DNA of 64,000 bases, taken from the NCBI GenBank assembly GCA_033032175.1, contig CM065323.1:2480001-2544000 (forward strand), written 5' to 3'. Shown one piece after another: positions 34,836-46,927 of this stretch; the first letter of the stretch is position 1, and each line of letters begins with the position of its first letter. The notes beneath the pieces were generated by a model. The model saw only the letters and a list, made by a program, of their open reading frames with translations. It did not search any database and was not told where the DNA came from. The DNA comes from Saturnia japonica. Its lineage: Eukaryota > Arthropoda > Insecta > Lepidoptera > Saturniidae. Made by a program: the position numbers and the translations under genes.

Positions 34836-36074
34836 CTAAATTAGACGAGCCCAGATGGAAATGTTGAAAAACAGGAGGCGTATTATGACATAATTTGGAG
34901 AGGTCCGAACCGGTAATAGATTCGTGACAAATATTCTATTACAATAAATATTTTGTAACGTTATTAAACTAAAGTTGATTTGCGCTATCGATTTGTGGAA
35001 AATGTTCTATCTGGTTTTTAATCATTGTTGTAAAATCTATTTCCAGAGTACGTACACCTTTTTAATTATGCCTGGGGAGTACGCTGCGATGGAGCAATTT
35101 GTCTTAATAACCGGCCCCATTCTCGTATCGAAATTAATCGAGTATTTAATCTAGCTTGCGTATTAAAACTGCATGGATGCTATTGTGAATTTGCAACGTA
35201 AATGTAATTAACTAAATTGAAATACACTGCTTTGCGGTTTATTAGATTTTTGCATGGAATATAAAGGAGCTATATCAATCATTATTAAAAAAATTATTGA
35301 ACTGCTCTTTTTTGTTTTAGCAATTAATCATAATTATTTGATACGACATGAGATGGTTATACGTAACAAGAATGGAAGAAGAAAAATTAAAGAAGAAAAA
35401 TGAATGAAAATAGAATCAGTGCAAGTTTCGAATGAGGAAGCACCATCGACAGATCTAGTCCTACCAAAAGAAACCAGTGCCATGAAGTTACACATGAGAC
35501 ATTCAAACATAACCCTCAGGGATAGCAACTTATTGTGACTGACCTCAATAATCATTGCAGTCCTTTTCAATAAGTAGATAGACAGTTAACATCAGGTTAA
35601 TTGCTTGCTTGTTTCCTATTCATACAACAACAAAAAAATCCAAAAAAAAATTGGTCCGGGTATGAAATGTAGTTGACTGAATACATTGATAGGTATTAGG
35701 CGATAAAAAGACTTGCTTAACAGTTGTAGTTAACCAAACGTGTGCTAACCAACATAACTAGAAAGTTTAAAATTGGAGACGAAGCTTCTTCTTAGATCAT
35801 CCACACGTCACTCTTCATAAAAAATTTATAGGACCGAATTCACAATCTTTGACGTTCAAAAATAATGCAGTGATGTCGTTAACTTCAGTAACTGCGCACG
35901 AATATTATAAAAATGGTCTAGGTTTATCTGAGAAGGTATTAGGCAAAACTTTACTGAAAATAAACATCGGATGCGTTATAAGCTCAGCGGGTTCTCAATT
36001 AGGCAAAAATATCAAACTCAATGTATTTAGAACAGTATCAAAAATTGAAACGTGAAAGTTCTCTACGTCATATC

Positions 36075-36245
36075 TTTACCGTACTACGTTTTCTCCTTCC
36101 TATAGCATGGAGTCCTTCAAACATAACATGAAAAGACATTTGATTAGGCTGCTACGACAACAACGACTGAAGATGAACAGTAGATCCCTCGGTGGTAGCC
36201 AATGTTATTCGATTGTAAATGAAGGAATGTCTTTTCATCCAATTT
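36075..36245 (+). mobile_element. CR1-like LINE 3' fragment
   Basis: ccttcaaacataacatgaaaag, tagatccctcggtggtagcc and a trailing gaaggaatgtc follow the 8903 family order. More diverged. Confidence 0.5.
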
Positions 36246-38394
36246 GCCGTGTTAAAATAAAAGAAAGTTTAATTTTTTCCACATGAAACTGATATTGTTC
36301 TTAATCACACCGTATACTTAGGGCGAATTGCCTAACATGTTTTAATATGATTAAAGTAAGACTAAACACATTTAAAATGGTTATACAAAATTAGCGCCTT
36401 GCTAAATGAAAAATTAGTTGCTAAATATGATTAACGAACTGTCAAAGTTAAATAGCTAAAACGGCTATTTAGCGCCGCTAAAGATGATAATGATTTAAAA
36501 CTACAAACTATGTATAAAAAACTCTGGGAATAAAGGAACAGAGATATCGTAAGAGCCAGAGTGATATTAACACTCTTACCAGATTTCTCATTCATATTAT
36601 ATCTCATAATATAGTCGTGTTTTAATTAAGTTTGACAGACAACAAAAAATGACATCCAACTATGCACGATTCATTCTATGGTATAGGTTTTTAAGTCACC
36701 GTTCTTAGACGTGAAACTGAACGCAGACTGCTTTACCGACTCGCTAATTATGTTTAACTAAATCAGTGCACTGCATGTCTCGTGCAAGGTAACCCTAAAT
36801 GCGTTTACGATAAATCCATTTAGGAGGTTAATTGTAATTAACTAATTAAGTTTAACGGTGAGTTAAATGAAATGTTGCGCAAGCCGCTCTTAATGCATAC
36901 AGCGACAGCAAAAGCATAGATTTGATTTTAGTGCTCTATGATCCGTTTCTTACTCTATCTAATAATAAAATCTACCAGCAAATTACCACTAAGAAAATAA
37001 GTGTTGAGGCGAGGCACATGCAATAAAATCGGATCTTCATCATAACTAATTCATCCGATAAACGTCTACTGCAGAACGCCACTACGACTGGTCCTGTGCT
37101 GCTTACAATCAGCGGCTTCCTACAACCTTTAACAAATCACCAATCCACCTTATAGCAGAACAGAACTATCCACGCTGCATCTTCCGGTACACGATCACCA
37201 ATCGAGAACTCTTTGGCTCCATCGGTCATCCGTACTAGGAGAAATCCGTTATATGAAATTGGATATCGTGTACAAAAGACTAAAATTTCGTGTTCTAAAT
37301 AAAGGGTTGATCAATTAGAACATCCTAAACAATTTCCTCATTAACTGACACGACGTATCGATTTCTGTAAGCACAGTTCATTAGCAGGAAACTTTCGGGA
37401 GCGTTGCCAGGTGAGTGACGTAATGCTGTACTTCGTTCAAGCTATGTAGACTAGCGGTGCTCCGCGGCTTCATATGAGTTTATTAGGCAGTAATTATTTT
37501 CGTATCGTAATTATATATTTGTATTTATATTATAGATAATTCTTATAGTTTATCAACTGAGGAATGACTTATACTACTCCTGTATAAAATTTCGTCAAAT
37601 TGCATTTGTCTCCGAATGTATGAAGTGCAAAGTTTTCATATTAAGGGCCAAAACAACAGAGCAGATAAAATAATCAAATTTGTAACATTGTTTTTAACAT
37701 TATGTATTATTATTTTGACAAGCTCTTCTTTCTCCGTCCGAATTCATATTCATCTCATGTTTCACTGCAGTGTGCATTGGAATAATTCTAAGTGTATTAA
37801 AAGAAATAAATTTCTATTTTCATTTTAAATTTGCCTCGAACTTTCTATCTTCTAGATCATAATTTTTGCAGAATTTCAAATAAAATTTCAAAGTTATGGA
37901 TTTAATAATATACATGGTCGTGAAGAGAAATTTGTTTCTGAAAGTTGTGTCAACGTAAGATTAAAAAATAAATAATTTCGTGTTTAGACTTACAAGTGTT
38001 TATTGATAGTATAATTTAAATTACATTAATAATACATTAATACATTAATTACATTAACGTATATTTTAAAAGAAATGAAACAAAGACAAAAAGAAAAATG
38101 CTTATGTGTAAATTTATTCGTATTGAAAGTTTTATTTACTTCATTCGCACGACATTTTTTAATCAATTTTTATTTATTACAAAAAAAAAATTGTAGTAAT
38201 AAAATTGAAGGCTGTAAAGCATTTGCGAAAATGTTATATATGACTAGTTTTTAACTTATTACTAGACATAGTGATATAAAACCTCAAAGGACTACTTTGC
38301 ATTGCCAAAAATAGTAGGTAACTAGTCACCAAAATGAAAACCTCATTTTAATCTAAAATTATATTCAAAAATTTTACATATTGTTATCATCCTA
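36246..38394. other. No supported gene
   Basis: AT-rich. It contains a diverged LINE-tail-like block at 37441-37620 (gactagcggtgctccgcggc at its start) and a short acattaat tandem array at 38021-38060. Confidence 0.4.
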
Positions 38395-38645
38395 TTAAAA
38401 CAAATGACTCAAGAGGTTTCGGTGAAGGAAAACTATAGCATGTTCGTAGGGCTTTTTCAAATGCCCACCTGGTTAGCTACCAACCTCAAATTAAAAATCT
38501 ATCGCCAGCACCAATAGATGTGTTCCGGGAGCTGCACTCGAGAGCCAGTCTTCCACTAGGCTTAGCGTGCTACCATCTTGAGCCACATCATCACTTAAGA
38601 TCTGGTGACATTGTAGCTACGACGCTAAATCTACAACGATAAAAA
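38395..38645 (+). repeat. Interspersed repeat family B
   Basis: ggtgaaggaaaactatagcatg, gggctttttcaaatgccc, cctggttagctacca, ccaatagatgtgttccggg, agccagtcttccactaggct, ttaagatctggtgacatt. Same order as 41068-41350 and 59230-59455. Confidence 0.6.
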
Positions 38646-38689
38646 AATTACGGTACTGTATCTAATGGTAAGGATAGTAAAATCCAAAA

Positions 38690-38890
38690 ACAATGGCGAC
38701 CGTCTAGTGATCATGCAATCCATCAGCAGTCGTCACTGTTACACCGGCCTGCATAAATATCTCTTCATGGTACGCTTGAAGGACCCAATGTTTTAAGGAG
38801 AGAACACACTGGCTGAGAGATAAAACGTCCCTACTAGAGAACATTTAGCTTGTACTGAGATGGAGATTACCGTAAAACTGTGATTATTAA
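38690..38890 (-). mobile_element. CR1-like LINE 3' fragment
   Basis: The plus strand shows caatggcgaccgtctagtga, catggtacgcttgaaggacc and gtaaaactgtgatt, the complement of the family at 33805. Confidence 0.55.
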
Positions 38891-39469
38891 TCTCAGAGCG
38901 TTGTATGTGGTATTCAAAGAAAAAGTCGCCCACTTGGTTATCGCTAAAATAATAATGTTTCCTACATCGATTGTTTCAATATTTATTAGCAATCGATGTG
39001 AACATCGATATTACTCTATCAACACTCATCCCTAATTTCACCAAATTACTTGTAATGATATAATTTAGCTTTAATTATTTTCAGACTATTCGGAAACCGA
39101 GAATGCTGATATTATGTTCCTCTTTGAAAAATAGGTTTACCCAAAAAAAGTCGCCCCCTTGATTAGTGCCAAAAATCAATATTTTCTAAAATCGATATTA
39201 TTTCTATATTTGTAAGCCATCGATGTTTTTCTAAAACACTCATCTCTAATGTCGCCACAAAAAGTTCACCAAATTACTTGTAATGGTTTATGTAGGTTTA
39301 ACTCTATTCAGACTATTCGGACACCGCAAATGCAGATAAGTTCCTCTTAAAAAAACTCGGCCTCTCTCAACATCGTTTAGGACATACGAGGCCTTTGTCC
39401 GGCGGCCGTCTTGTACACCATGACATAAAAAATTATAAAAAAGTCATTTTTTTTAATATATAGATTCTC

Positions 39470-39590
39470 GGCAAATTGCCGGTACTGTCCCTTATGGTGA
39501 GCACAGTGCAATCCTAACACAACGACGACTACCGAGAGAGCATAATCCAACGACGGTCGCTGTTGTTATGAAGGCCTGAATTAATTTACC
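39470..39590 (-). mobile_element. CR1-like LINE 3' fragment
   Basis: aattgccggtactgtccctt, atggtgagcacagtgcaatc, cacaacgacgactaccgag: the complement of the terminal block (accgtt, gtactgtgctcatcat, gggacagtac) of the family. Confidence 0.55.
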
Positions 39591-39849
39591 TTCATATTCA
39601 CAGGCTGATTCCGAAACGCGACACGCAAAAACGAATCACTGTGACGAAAATTCCCCACATGCATTATGTTCACGACTCAGTCACGCATCACCTTGCCACC
39701 CCACTATCACCATTTCCTCATACGTTAATCAGTATGATACAAGTGAGGTTGGCTTGGGCCTGTCAGCTTTAAATATGTAATTCGACACCAATTACCTACA
39801 TTCCAAAAATCAATAGGTTTCTCTCTTTTTTTAAGATGGTTTTATGCTT

Positions 39850-39985
39850 GATACGGAGTACAGTACAATCCAAAAACAGCAGTGAACACAAATAGTTCGT
39901 TAGTCCATCGCCAGTCACTGCCATAATGCTGACCTGCAAACCTTTCGGCAGCTGCCACACTGCCTGATCCCAAAATGCGAGAAAT
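39850..39985 (-). mobile_element. CR1-like LINE 3' fragment
   Basis: Strongly diverged: gtacagtacaatccaaaaac, gctgacctgcaaacc, tgatcccaaaatgcgagaa. It matches 28362-28444 at its right-hand end. Confidence 0.4.
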
Positions 39986-40279
39986 TAAAACAATATAATT
40001 GTGACAGGATTATTATCTTGTATTATGGTCGCGATACAGTCAGATATAGATCTTTATCAACTTACTTGATCACAGAACACGACATATCTAACCGTCTCAC
40101 TATGGTGAGGTTTACACTTAGTATATAGTGGTCGCGAATCAGTCGGAAACAGTTGTAATCTCCTATCACCCAGTAACATTACCATTTCTATTATATTAAT
40201 ATAAATTATAAAATCCCCGATTACAACGAACACAGTTGAATAAAATGTATAGTTCTAATTTCGTTTCTTATTTGATATA

Positions 40280-40660
40280 TGTATGTATGATATTGAGCCA
40301 ATGCCACTCTCACAATTAAGACGAATCTAATGACATCAAGCCGTTTAGGCTACAGAATGTACCAAAAAAAAGACATACCTACATATATTTATATACGCTC
40401 TAAAAACATAACACTTCTTTTTCGCAGTCGGATAACAAGGTAAAGTGAATAAATATGTAGGAGGTAATCGGAAATTACATTAATACCTTTTTCTGTACTA
40501 CAAAGTGATAAACAAGCATTCGGCCCGTCTGATTCTACGCGGCTACCGTAGCCTACACGCTTGTTATCATAGGTATCACGAGCGATTTGCTGACCTGAAC
40601 CCTCCAAGCCCAAAGAGCTCTGGAAACCCTACTCACCGCAGGAATACATCACAAGGTTCT
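40280..40660 (+). repeat. Interspersed repeat family D
   Basis: The first part (ctcacaattaagacgaatcta, aagccgtttaggctacagaa, a cgctc-aaaac block) recurs at 56885-57005. The last part (gagctctggaaaccctactc) recurs at 1-52. Class unknown. Confidence 0.5.
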
Positions 40661-41067
40661 CCAAATCTCTTGGAAATCTCCAAAGAAATTTATCTGTTCC
40701 CCACTTATCTTAAAAATGCTGGTTTTATATAATCTGGTTCGCGATTTAAAAAGACTTAAAAAGAAAATGAAAAATATTTTTCACTAAACTCGCCTAAAAA
40801 ATTACCCGGCTGTGTGCAAGGAGGTCAATTTGGCACGAACGCTAAAAGTGACCCGCACCCCTCGATTACGCGGGACACTCTGATGACGTCATTACTGCGG
40901 CTGAAAACACCAACGGCCCATTTACCTTTTGTACACGGGAAGATTACAAATTCTACTATTGTGTCTGAGGCGGTCGCAAAATGAGCTGTAGTTTACTCGT
41001 AAAATGTAGATTTATAACGAATATTCGAAGAATAACTGCTGTGTTTCTTTAGCACATTCTTTATATG

Positions 41068-41350
41068 GCGTGAATTCGAATCCCTGCAATGAGTCTGAGC
41101 TTTCGGTGAAGGAAAACATCGTGATAAAACCATAGCATGATGGTAGGGCTTTTTCTAATGCCCGCCTGGTTAGCTATCACCATTAAGTTGGAAAATTTAT
41201 CGTCCAAATACCAATAGGTGTATTCCGGCAGCTGCACTTGAAGAGACAGTCTTCCACTAGGCTTAGCGTACTATCATCTTAGGCCACATCGTTATTTAAG
41301 ATAAGAAGAGATTATGGCCACATACACTAAACTTATAACGATAAAATAAC
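41068..41350 (+). repeat. Interspersed repeat family B
   Basis: The most complete copy: gaattcgaatccctgcaatg, agtctgagctttcggtgaag, gaaaacatcgtgataaaacc, ggttagctatcacc, gtgtattccggcagctgcac, cttccactaggcttagcgta, ttaagataagaagagatt. Box-B-like gttcgaatcc-type words at its head suggest a pol III-derived SINE. Confidence 0.6.
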
Positions 41351-41660
41351 ATTCTTATAATTTATAATATATATTAAGATTTTGCTCTATTTAACTCATA
41401 TAAATAAATAAATGAAAAGTAGGCCACCATAACAAAGGGAAAAGGATTAATAACGTCGTTAAAGGAACGGATGGAAATGTTATGGTCATCAGAATAGTTT
41501 TTTTGGCTCGGAAAAGAAATCGACGAGCCTCGTTTGCAAACGCGTGACTTGCTCAATTACAAAGTAGTTACTATCATATCATGTATTATCATTTCCCATA
41601 TAATAAATAATACAGTGTAATTATTCAGATATTTTTTTAAATTATTGAATGGATGTGAGT

Positions 41661-41786
41661 ATCTTCATCAGGTGTGATTGAGTCGTATTCTGTTGTCGCA
41701 TTAACCTAATGCTGCAGCAGGACACTTAAAAGCATCTTCATCAGGTCTGATTGAGTCGTATTCTGTTGTCGCATTAACCTATTGCT
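41661..41786. repeat. Direct repeat, two ~53-bp units 73 bp apart
   Basis: atcttcatcaggtgtgattg...cctaatgct at 41661-41713 returns as atcttcatcaggtctgattg...cctattgct at 41734-41786 with only two substitutions. A 20-bp spacer lies between. Confidence 0.85.
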
Positions 41787-42847
41787 TTATTGGAATGGTA
41801 TCAATAAATACAATTTAATTTATGTCGTTTTTTATATACGATCTACCTTGTATTTTTAATAGCTAGCTACTTAGGCTATTTTGCTAGCGAATGACTTCGT
41901 ATCGAATTCCTTATTTTGCACAAATTTACATAATCATACACTGAGAATTAGTCCAACTTTGAAAGCGCACAATTGCTCAAAGGTTTCGATCAAGGTCCAT
42001 TTCAAAACTGATTAGTTAAATTTTAAAACCACCCAGCGTAGCTGAAACTCCAGATCTACCTACCATAGCTTTCACATTCATAATCGCTAAGTTAAGTAGC
42101 GGTATGCTACATAACAAAACCGTTTGCTAAAATCATTAAAGGTACATCAACATCGCTGCAGCGCTAACTTTTCAAAGTTAAATCTACAATAAAATACTTC
42201 AAAGTATTAACAAACGCAACTAAAATCAGATTAAACAATTTACTTTTAATCGAACACGCACCAGCCATATTTTAGGAATGTAGTTCTTTACTGGTGGGAA
42301 ATTCAAAATATCTTAAGGAAAAACGAGAATGTAACTAATAATTTATAATTACCGTATACACTCTCAGGGTAACAGAGTGTTATAATTAGTCCAGATTTTA
42401 TGCAACTAGTTGTTTTAAGCTTAATATCTCTCTTTTGGGAATATTTATACCTCTTTTATGTGGTCTTGAGATGGAATGCATCAACATTATACAATATTAT
42501 AACATGACTTAATGCAATTTCTGAATTAAGTTTAATATATTTCTAAAGTAAAGGTTTATTTTTTAGTGTTTTGGTTATATATTTATCTATATCTACATAG
42601 ATAATCATATATCTATTAGGATAGGATTTACGATGAAGCACCAGGTTTATGTATTTTTAAACTCCTCTTTTTGTATTAAAAGGACAATGTGATAAATCAA
42701 GTAATGCTAAATCAGATTATTATAAACAAAAATAGAAATAAAGAGAATACGAAAACGGATATATTAAAAAAGTAATTTAATTAAAATCTTCGATACAATT
42801 TATTTCTTTGGTTCTCATAAAAAGGATTATCGAAAGGCTAACAAATA

Positions 42848-44067
42848 TTAGGTCCTTACATATAAAATTCGCGTTTTGTCTGGCCACTTTGAACTCAAAT
42901 ATCTGGTGTTTGATTAGGAATTACAAATTTAAATTTAGGCTTGTATATTTGTGTTTCGAATTTAGTTATTCATTTGTTTTCGCACCATTTGATTTTTCTC
43001 TGACATCGTTCTTTTCACAAAATGGAAAACTTTAAAAATCGTGTTATTTACGAATATGAGTTCATACGTGGCATCATCGCTGCATAAACATTTCGAAGGA
43101 TTAATGATGTGTATGGGGAAGCTACTGTAAAAGAACGCACGATAGCTTTTGGTTACAACGTTTTCGTTCTGGAAATTTTGACCAACGAAACATACCCCGT
43201 GGACGGCCGGCCGGAGACCCTACTTTTTAATGAAGAGTGTGGAAGCGGATTCATCACAAACCACATCAGTATTCGCGGAAGGCTTCGGTGTGAGTGACAA
43301 AACAATTTTAATTAACTAAAAATTAATTGGAAAACTGAAAAAGCGCGACAAATGGGTACCGCGTGAATTGCACACCAACAAATACGCATTCAGTGCTGTA
43401 TTATATTACTCAACCGTCACAATAACGAAGGAATTTTGAATCGTGTTGTTACTTGTGACGAAAAATGGGTTCTTTACTGTAATCGGAAACGCTTATCAAA
43501 GTGGTTAAACCCAGGACTACCGGCCAAATCCTGTCCCGAGCGAAAGTTGACTCAGAAAAAGTACTGGTGAGTGTTTGGTGGACCAGTGCTGGTATTATAC
43601 ACGACAGCTTCCTAAGATCTGGCCAGAACATAACGGCAGATCTGTATTGTCAACAATTGCAAACCATGATGGAAAAGCTAGCCGTTAAACAACCTAGGCT
43701 GGTTAATCTCTCTAGCCCAATGCTGCTTCAGGAAAACGTTAGACCCCATACTTTACGGCAGACGGTCGCTAAATTAGAAGAACTGTGGTTGGAATATCCC
43801 CGACAACCATTTTTTTCGGGATTCGGACAATTTCTTGCAAGGAAAAAAATTCAATTTCGATGAGGCTGTCCTAACTGACTTCAAAGGCTGTATTGATTCT
43901 CGCTCCCAAAATTTTTACAGCAATGAAATAAATAAACTACCTTTAAAATGGGGAAAGTGTATAGGTCATAATGGTCATACTTCGATTGATTACATTTTGA
44001 ATTTCATAATATTTATTTCGTTTTACTTTTTCCATGTGAAACGCTAATTTCATATGAAAGTACCTAA
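42848..44067 (+). mobile_element. Decayed mariner element
   Basis: Imperfect terminal inverted repeats: 42848-42876 starts ttaggtccttacatataaaa, and the complement of 44039-44067 starts ttaggtactttcatatgaaa (about 25 of 29 bases agree). TA lies directly outside both ends (42846-42847 and 44068-44069), as mariner target duplication requires. The total of 1220 bp is normal for mariner. It encloses a broken transposase. Confidence 0.8.
43022..43991 (+). pseudogene. Mariner transposase pseudogene
   Basis: ATG at 43022 (MENFKNRVIYEYEFIRGII), stop at codon 22, then the same frame continues to the V-K-E-R-T-I helix-turn-helix segment. After frameshifts it resumes as VTCDEKWVLYCNRK (first catalytic Asp kept), ADLYCQQLQTMMEKLAVKQP and QENVRPH. 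Mariner transposases have D-N-A-R-P-H at that last place, so the second catalytic Asp is gone. The S-P-D-L segment with the third Asp is deleted near 43805-43830. The C-terminus (GKKFNFDEAV...INKLPLKW) remains. Dead many times over. Confidence 0.85.
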
Positions 44068-44069
44068 TA

Positions 44070-45084
44070 CAACAGTGGACTAACGGCAACTGCGAATGAA
44101 AAGAAACGAGTTACTTAAAGAAATAAAATACGTCAATTCACAATGTCGTGTCCCACAAGAGTTTATGACAGCTTGTTACCACAACCGTCGCACTCCTGTC
44201 GCCCACTCTGCAAAATTGCTCCGTCCCTTCTTTATAATGTGATGTTAGTATCTACGACCACATTGCTTTTAATTCAGATTGTAGCCAAATACTTGTTTAT
44301 AAAATATATGAAAAAACTCGCTCATCGTAAGCGTTCAAACGAAGCATAACCCATCCATCTGGAAAGCGTTCTGTGTGTTGAGAAAACAAAGGTCATGGCG
44401 GTGTCTTGACATGGTGGTGATTGAAAGCCCATGTAATATGTTACCGACAATATTTACTCCGGCAAATTGATTGGAAATATAATATACTTGCTTATCTGTG
44501 GGTTAAATGCATTGATATATAACTCATAATAAACATTTGAAGATGAGACATAATTTTATTACTTTATATAACTTTTTGAAAGAGGTTTATTACCATTAGA
44601 TACCATTTCATGCCAATAAAATAAAAACATCTGTATTATTAAATCTGTTATTTTGTCTGTACATGTATTTTTTTTCCAAACCTGATAAACATTTTATTTA
44701 AACAAAAATGACATAAATAATATTTTTCTCTATTTGTATGTTCCGATTTAACACAAAAACGGCGTGACAGATTTTAATGAAATTTTGTACACGAGAATTA
44801 TAAGTCATTTCATGATTTATGTTCTATTAAAACTGTCAATAATAATTTTATAAATTGTATAAAAGAGTTACAAAAATTATTAACTGATTCTAAATTGATG
44901 TTGATAAAATTTCGTTCACGGATAGCATACCTACGTCATTTGTTATATGGTAGGCTAAAAATCGTAGTAATACTTTTAGAATTAAAAAAAAATCGGTTGT
45001 CTGTAAAGTCGGTTTCCTGACGATAGTTGAACGTGACAACGTCATAAGAAAATACTGATGGAATGGTATCATTTTTCAAAAGAA
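44070..45084. other. No supported gene
   Basis: AT-rich. A weak RTE-like tail block (acaaaaacggcgtgacagat, tttaatgaaattttgt) lies at 44753-44800. Confidence 0.4.
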
Positions 45085-45818
45085 AATTTTAATTTTATTC
45101 GTTTTTAAGCGATACAGCAAAACAAAACAAAAATTAAAAAATTTTTGTCTGTCTGTTTTTTTGTTACAGTTAATCTCCGAAGCCGTTGAACCGATTGTGA
45201 AGGGACTTTCACTGGTAGCCTCGTTAGCCAAGTGGTCGTAAGCGCGACTGCTATGAGCGAGGTCCTGGGTTCGAATCCCAGGTCGAGCAAAGTGTTATAT
45301 TGAGTTTTTCCTATGAAATTCTGAGTAGCAGCTCGGAGTTAGGTTTCGTGCATGATTAATAGCAATTGGCTCGCCCCCTATTACATGGGACCTAAAAACA
45401 TACTCGGCGATCTGTGGGTGTATAAATGTACACCTCAGCCTAACCTTTCGGGGAATACAGGCGTGATGGTAAGATAGCTGGTGTTAAACGGAGTAAGGTA
45501 GGCTACTTTTTTTTCGAAAAAGAGTTGAGGGTCTCTGCGCAAATAAGAAGAAACTGGTCATGGTGAATTAATTCGAGTACTTAAATGGCTTACGCTGAGT
45601 AAACCATAAGAGATAAATCAAAATAATGTACTACACAATTGTAGACATTTAAAAGACCTACAAAAAACGTCAACGGGAGTATATGTCTATTTTGGAACAT
45701 CCATAATAAGCATTTTTGTCCTTAAAATAACCGGGAGCGAGGATAGCACGATTCGTGCGTGTGCCCGATCGACGACATTTTGTGGTCCACGTGAGTGATT
45801 TCACTGGCACAGCTAGTA
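45085..45818 (-). repeat. Interspersed repeat family A, copy with nested SINE
   Basis: On the plus strand it reads ttgaaccgattgtgaaggga, ctttcactggta, then SINE, then agatagctggtgttaaacgg, ggctac and ttaaatggcttacgctgagt, and ends ggcacagctagtatta. Outside the SINE it is colinear with the minus copies at 5738 and 55774. Confidence 0.65.
45218..45466 (+). mobile_element. tRNA-derived SINE, full-length, nested in family A
   Basis: The head is tRNA-like with pol III box A TAGCCAAGTGG (45225-45235) and box B GGTTCGAATCC (45268-45278), 32 bp apart. The body runs aaagtgttatattgag, attctgagtagcagctcgga, acatgggacct, ggcgatctgtgggtgtat, cctaacctttcgg. The duplicated tggta (45213-45217 and 45467-45471) marks the insertion point in family A. 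Partial copies are at 3573 (-) and 8428 (+). An isolated tRNA gene is less likely because the body recurs elsewhere without it. Confidence 0.8.
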
Positions 45819-46881
45819 TTATAATATAATATGTGTAACTTCTACAGTGGAACTTTTTGTTATTTGCCAGAGTACGTATCAAACAAAAAATATTACAAAA
45901 TGCTTTCACATTGCTCAAACAGAATTTTATAGTTTATACAGCTTAGTTTTCTCTTTTTTCTCAAGTATCTTTTTGCAGTAGGTTTTTATTTTTAGTAATT
46001 TAGTTTATGCGTTGTAGATTTACGATTCTAGTGAAAATTGAATTCAATCGTGCATTAACAAAAGTAATTCGGAATCATCCAGTGCTCAATTAATTCACAC
46101 TTTTCTACATTAATAGATAGTTTTAACGTGGAAGTATTAGTTTGATGGCATTTCTTGTATTTTATATCATATTACCGACCAGCAACAGCTTTGCAAAGGC
46201 GCAGTTTACAAATTGATGTAATTTATGCTTCAAAAAGCATATTCGATTAATTTAGAGTTTGTCGCTTTAGTATTGATAATAGTTACAAAAAGACTCTTAC
46301 TTCGCGACGAGCAATTTGTAGCCCATAGGTAGACCGTGGCGCGGATGGCGACAGCGTGCGTCAGCCAACTGTTTCGCTGCAAATGATTTCTTTGGTTGCG
46401 CGTAAATTTGAATGAGTGATATCTTCTACGGTTTTAATTTAAATTGTATAATGTAGGAGACAATTTTAATATACATTAAAAGCCCAAGTTAAGTAACATT
46501 TTCATCTGCATAAAAGTTAATACTGAATCAGAGAAAATGACTTTACAAATAACCTAATGTTTTTAATTATAATGTTGAAGATAAAAATGGTTATTGTGAG
46601 TCAACTTTAGGAGATATACATATGTCATCGCGTACTTTTCTCTAGTTCTTTTGATAAAATACAATTTTGTAGAACATTAGTTTGATGTATCTCTTAAGGT
46701 TTAGCCAGCGTTACCCATATAAGCGCCCAAAAAACCTTTTTTTGGCGACTTGATTACAAAACATTGAATTTTCTCTACTATACAAAAACTTAATTGGAAT
46801 GTATTGTTTTAACTTTAAAAAACCTACCTTAAGAAAATCTCTAAATTAAAGTGAAAATCGTATAAATATCCGTTGCGTGAT
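45819..46881. other. AT-rich, no gene; small family A fragment
   Basis: 46660-46735 (ttttgtagaacattagtttg, tgtatctcttaaggttta, cgtt-ccatataagcgccc) is a plus-strand family A scrap. The GC-richer patch at 46310-46390 is unexplained. Confidence 0.45.
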
Positions 46882-46891
46882 TTAGTAGAAG
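46882..46891 (+). repeat. Target-site duplication, 5' side of Jockey LINE
   Basis: ttagtagaag, identical to 52856-52865 just after the poly(A). It defines the 5' limit of the insertion. Confidence 0.85.
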
Positions 46892-46893
46892 GG

Positions 46894-46927
46894 AGTTCCG
46901 ATTTGGTCTTGATCGCGAACGGACGTG
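46894..46927 (+). promoter_or_regulatory. Internal pol II promoter: initiator plus DPE
   Basis: Taking the A of ggAGTTCC at 46894 as +1, GGACGTG falls at +28 to +34. It fits the downstream promoter element consensus RGWYVT at exactly the required distance. Jockey-type LINEs are known to use such TATA-less Inr/DPE promoters. The assignment of +1 is inference. Confidence 0.55.

Noticed and set aside
45221..45290. Free-standing tRNA gene at the box A/box B sequence
   Set aside because: The sequence continues into a body that recurs without the tRNA head at 3573 and 8428, and it is inserted in family A with a duplication, so it is a SINE. The stems are also imperfect.
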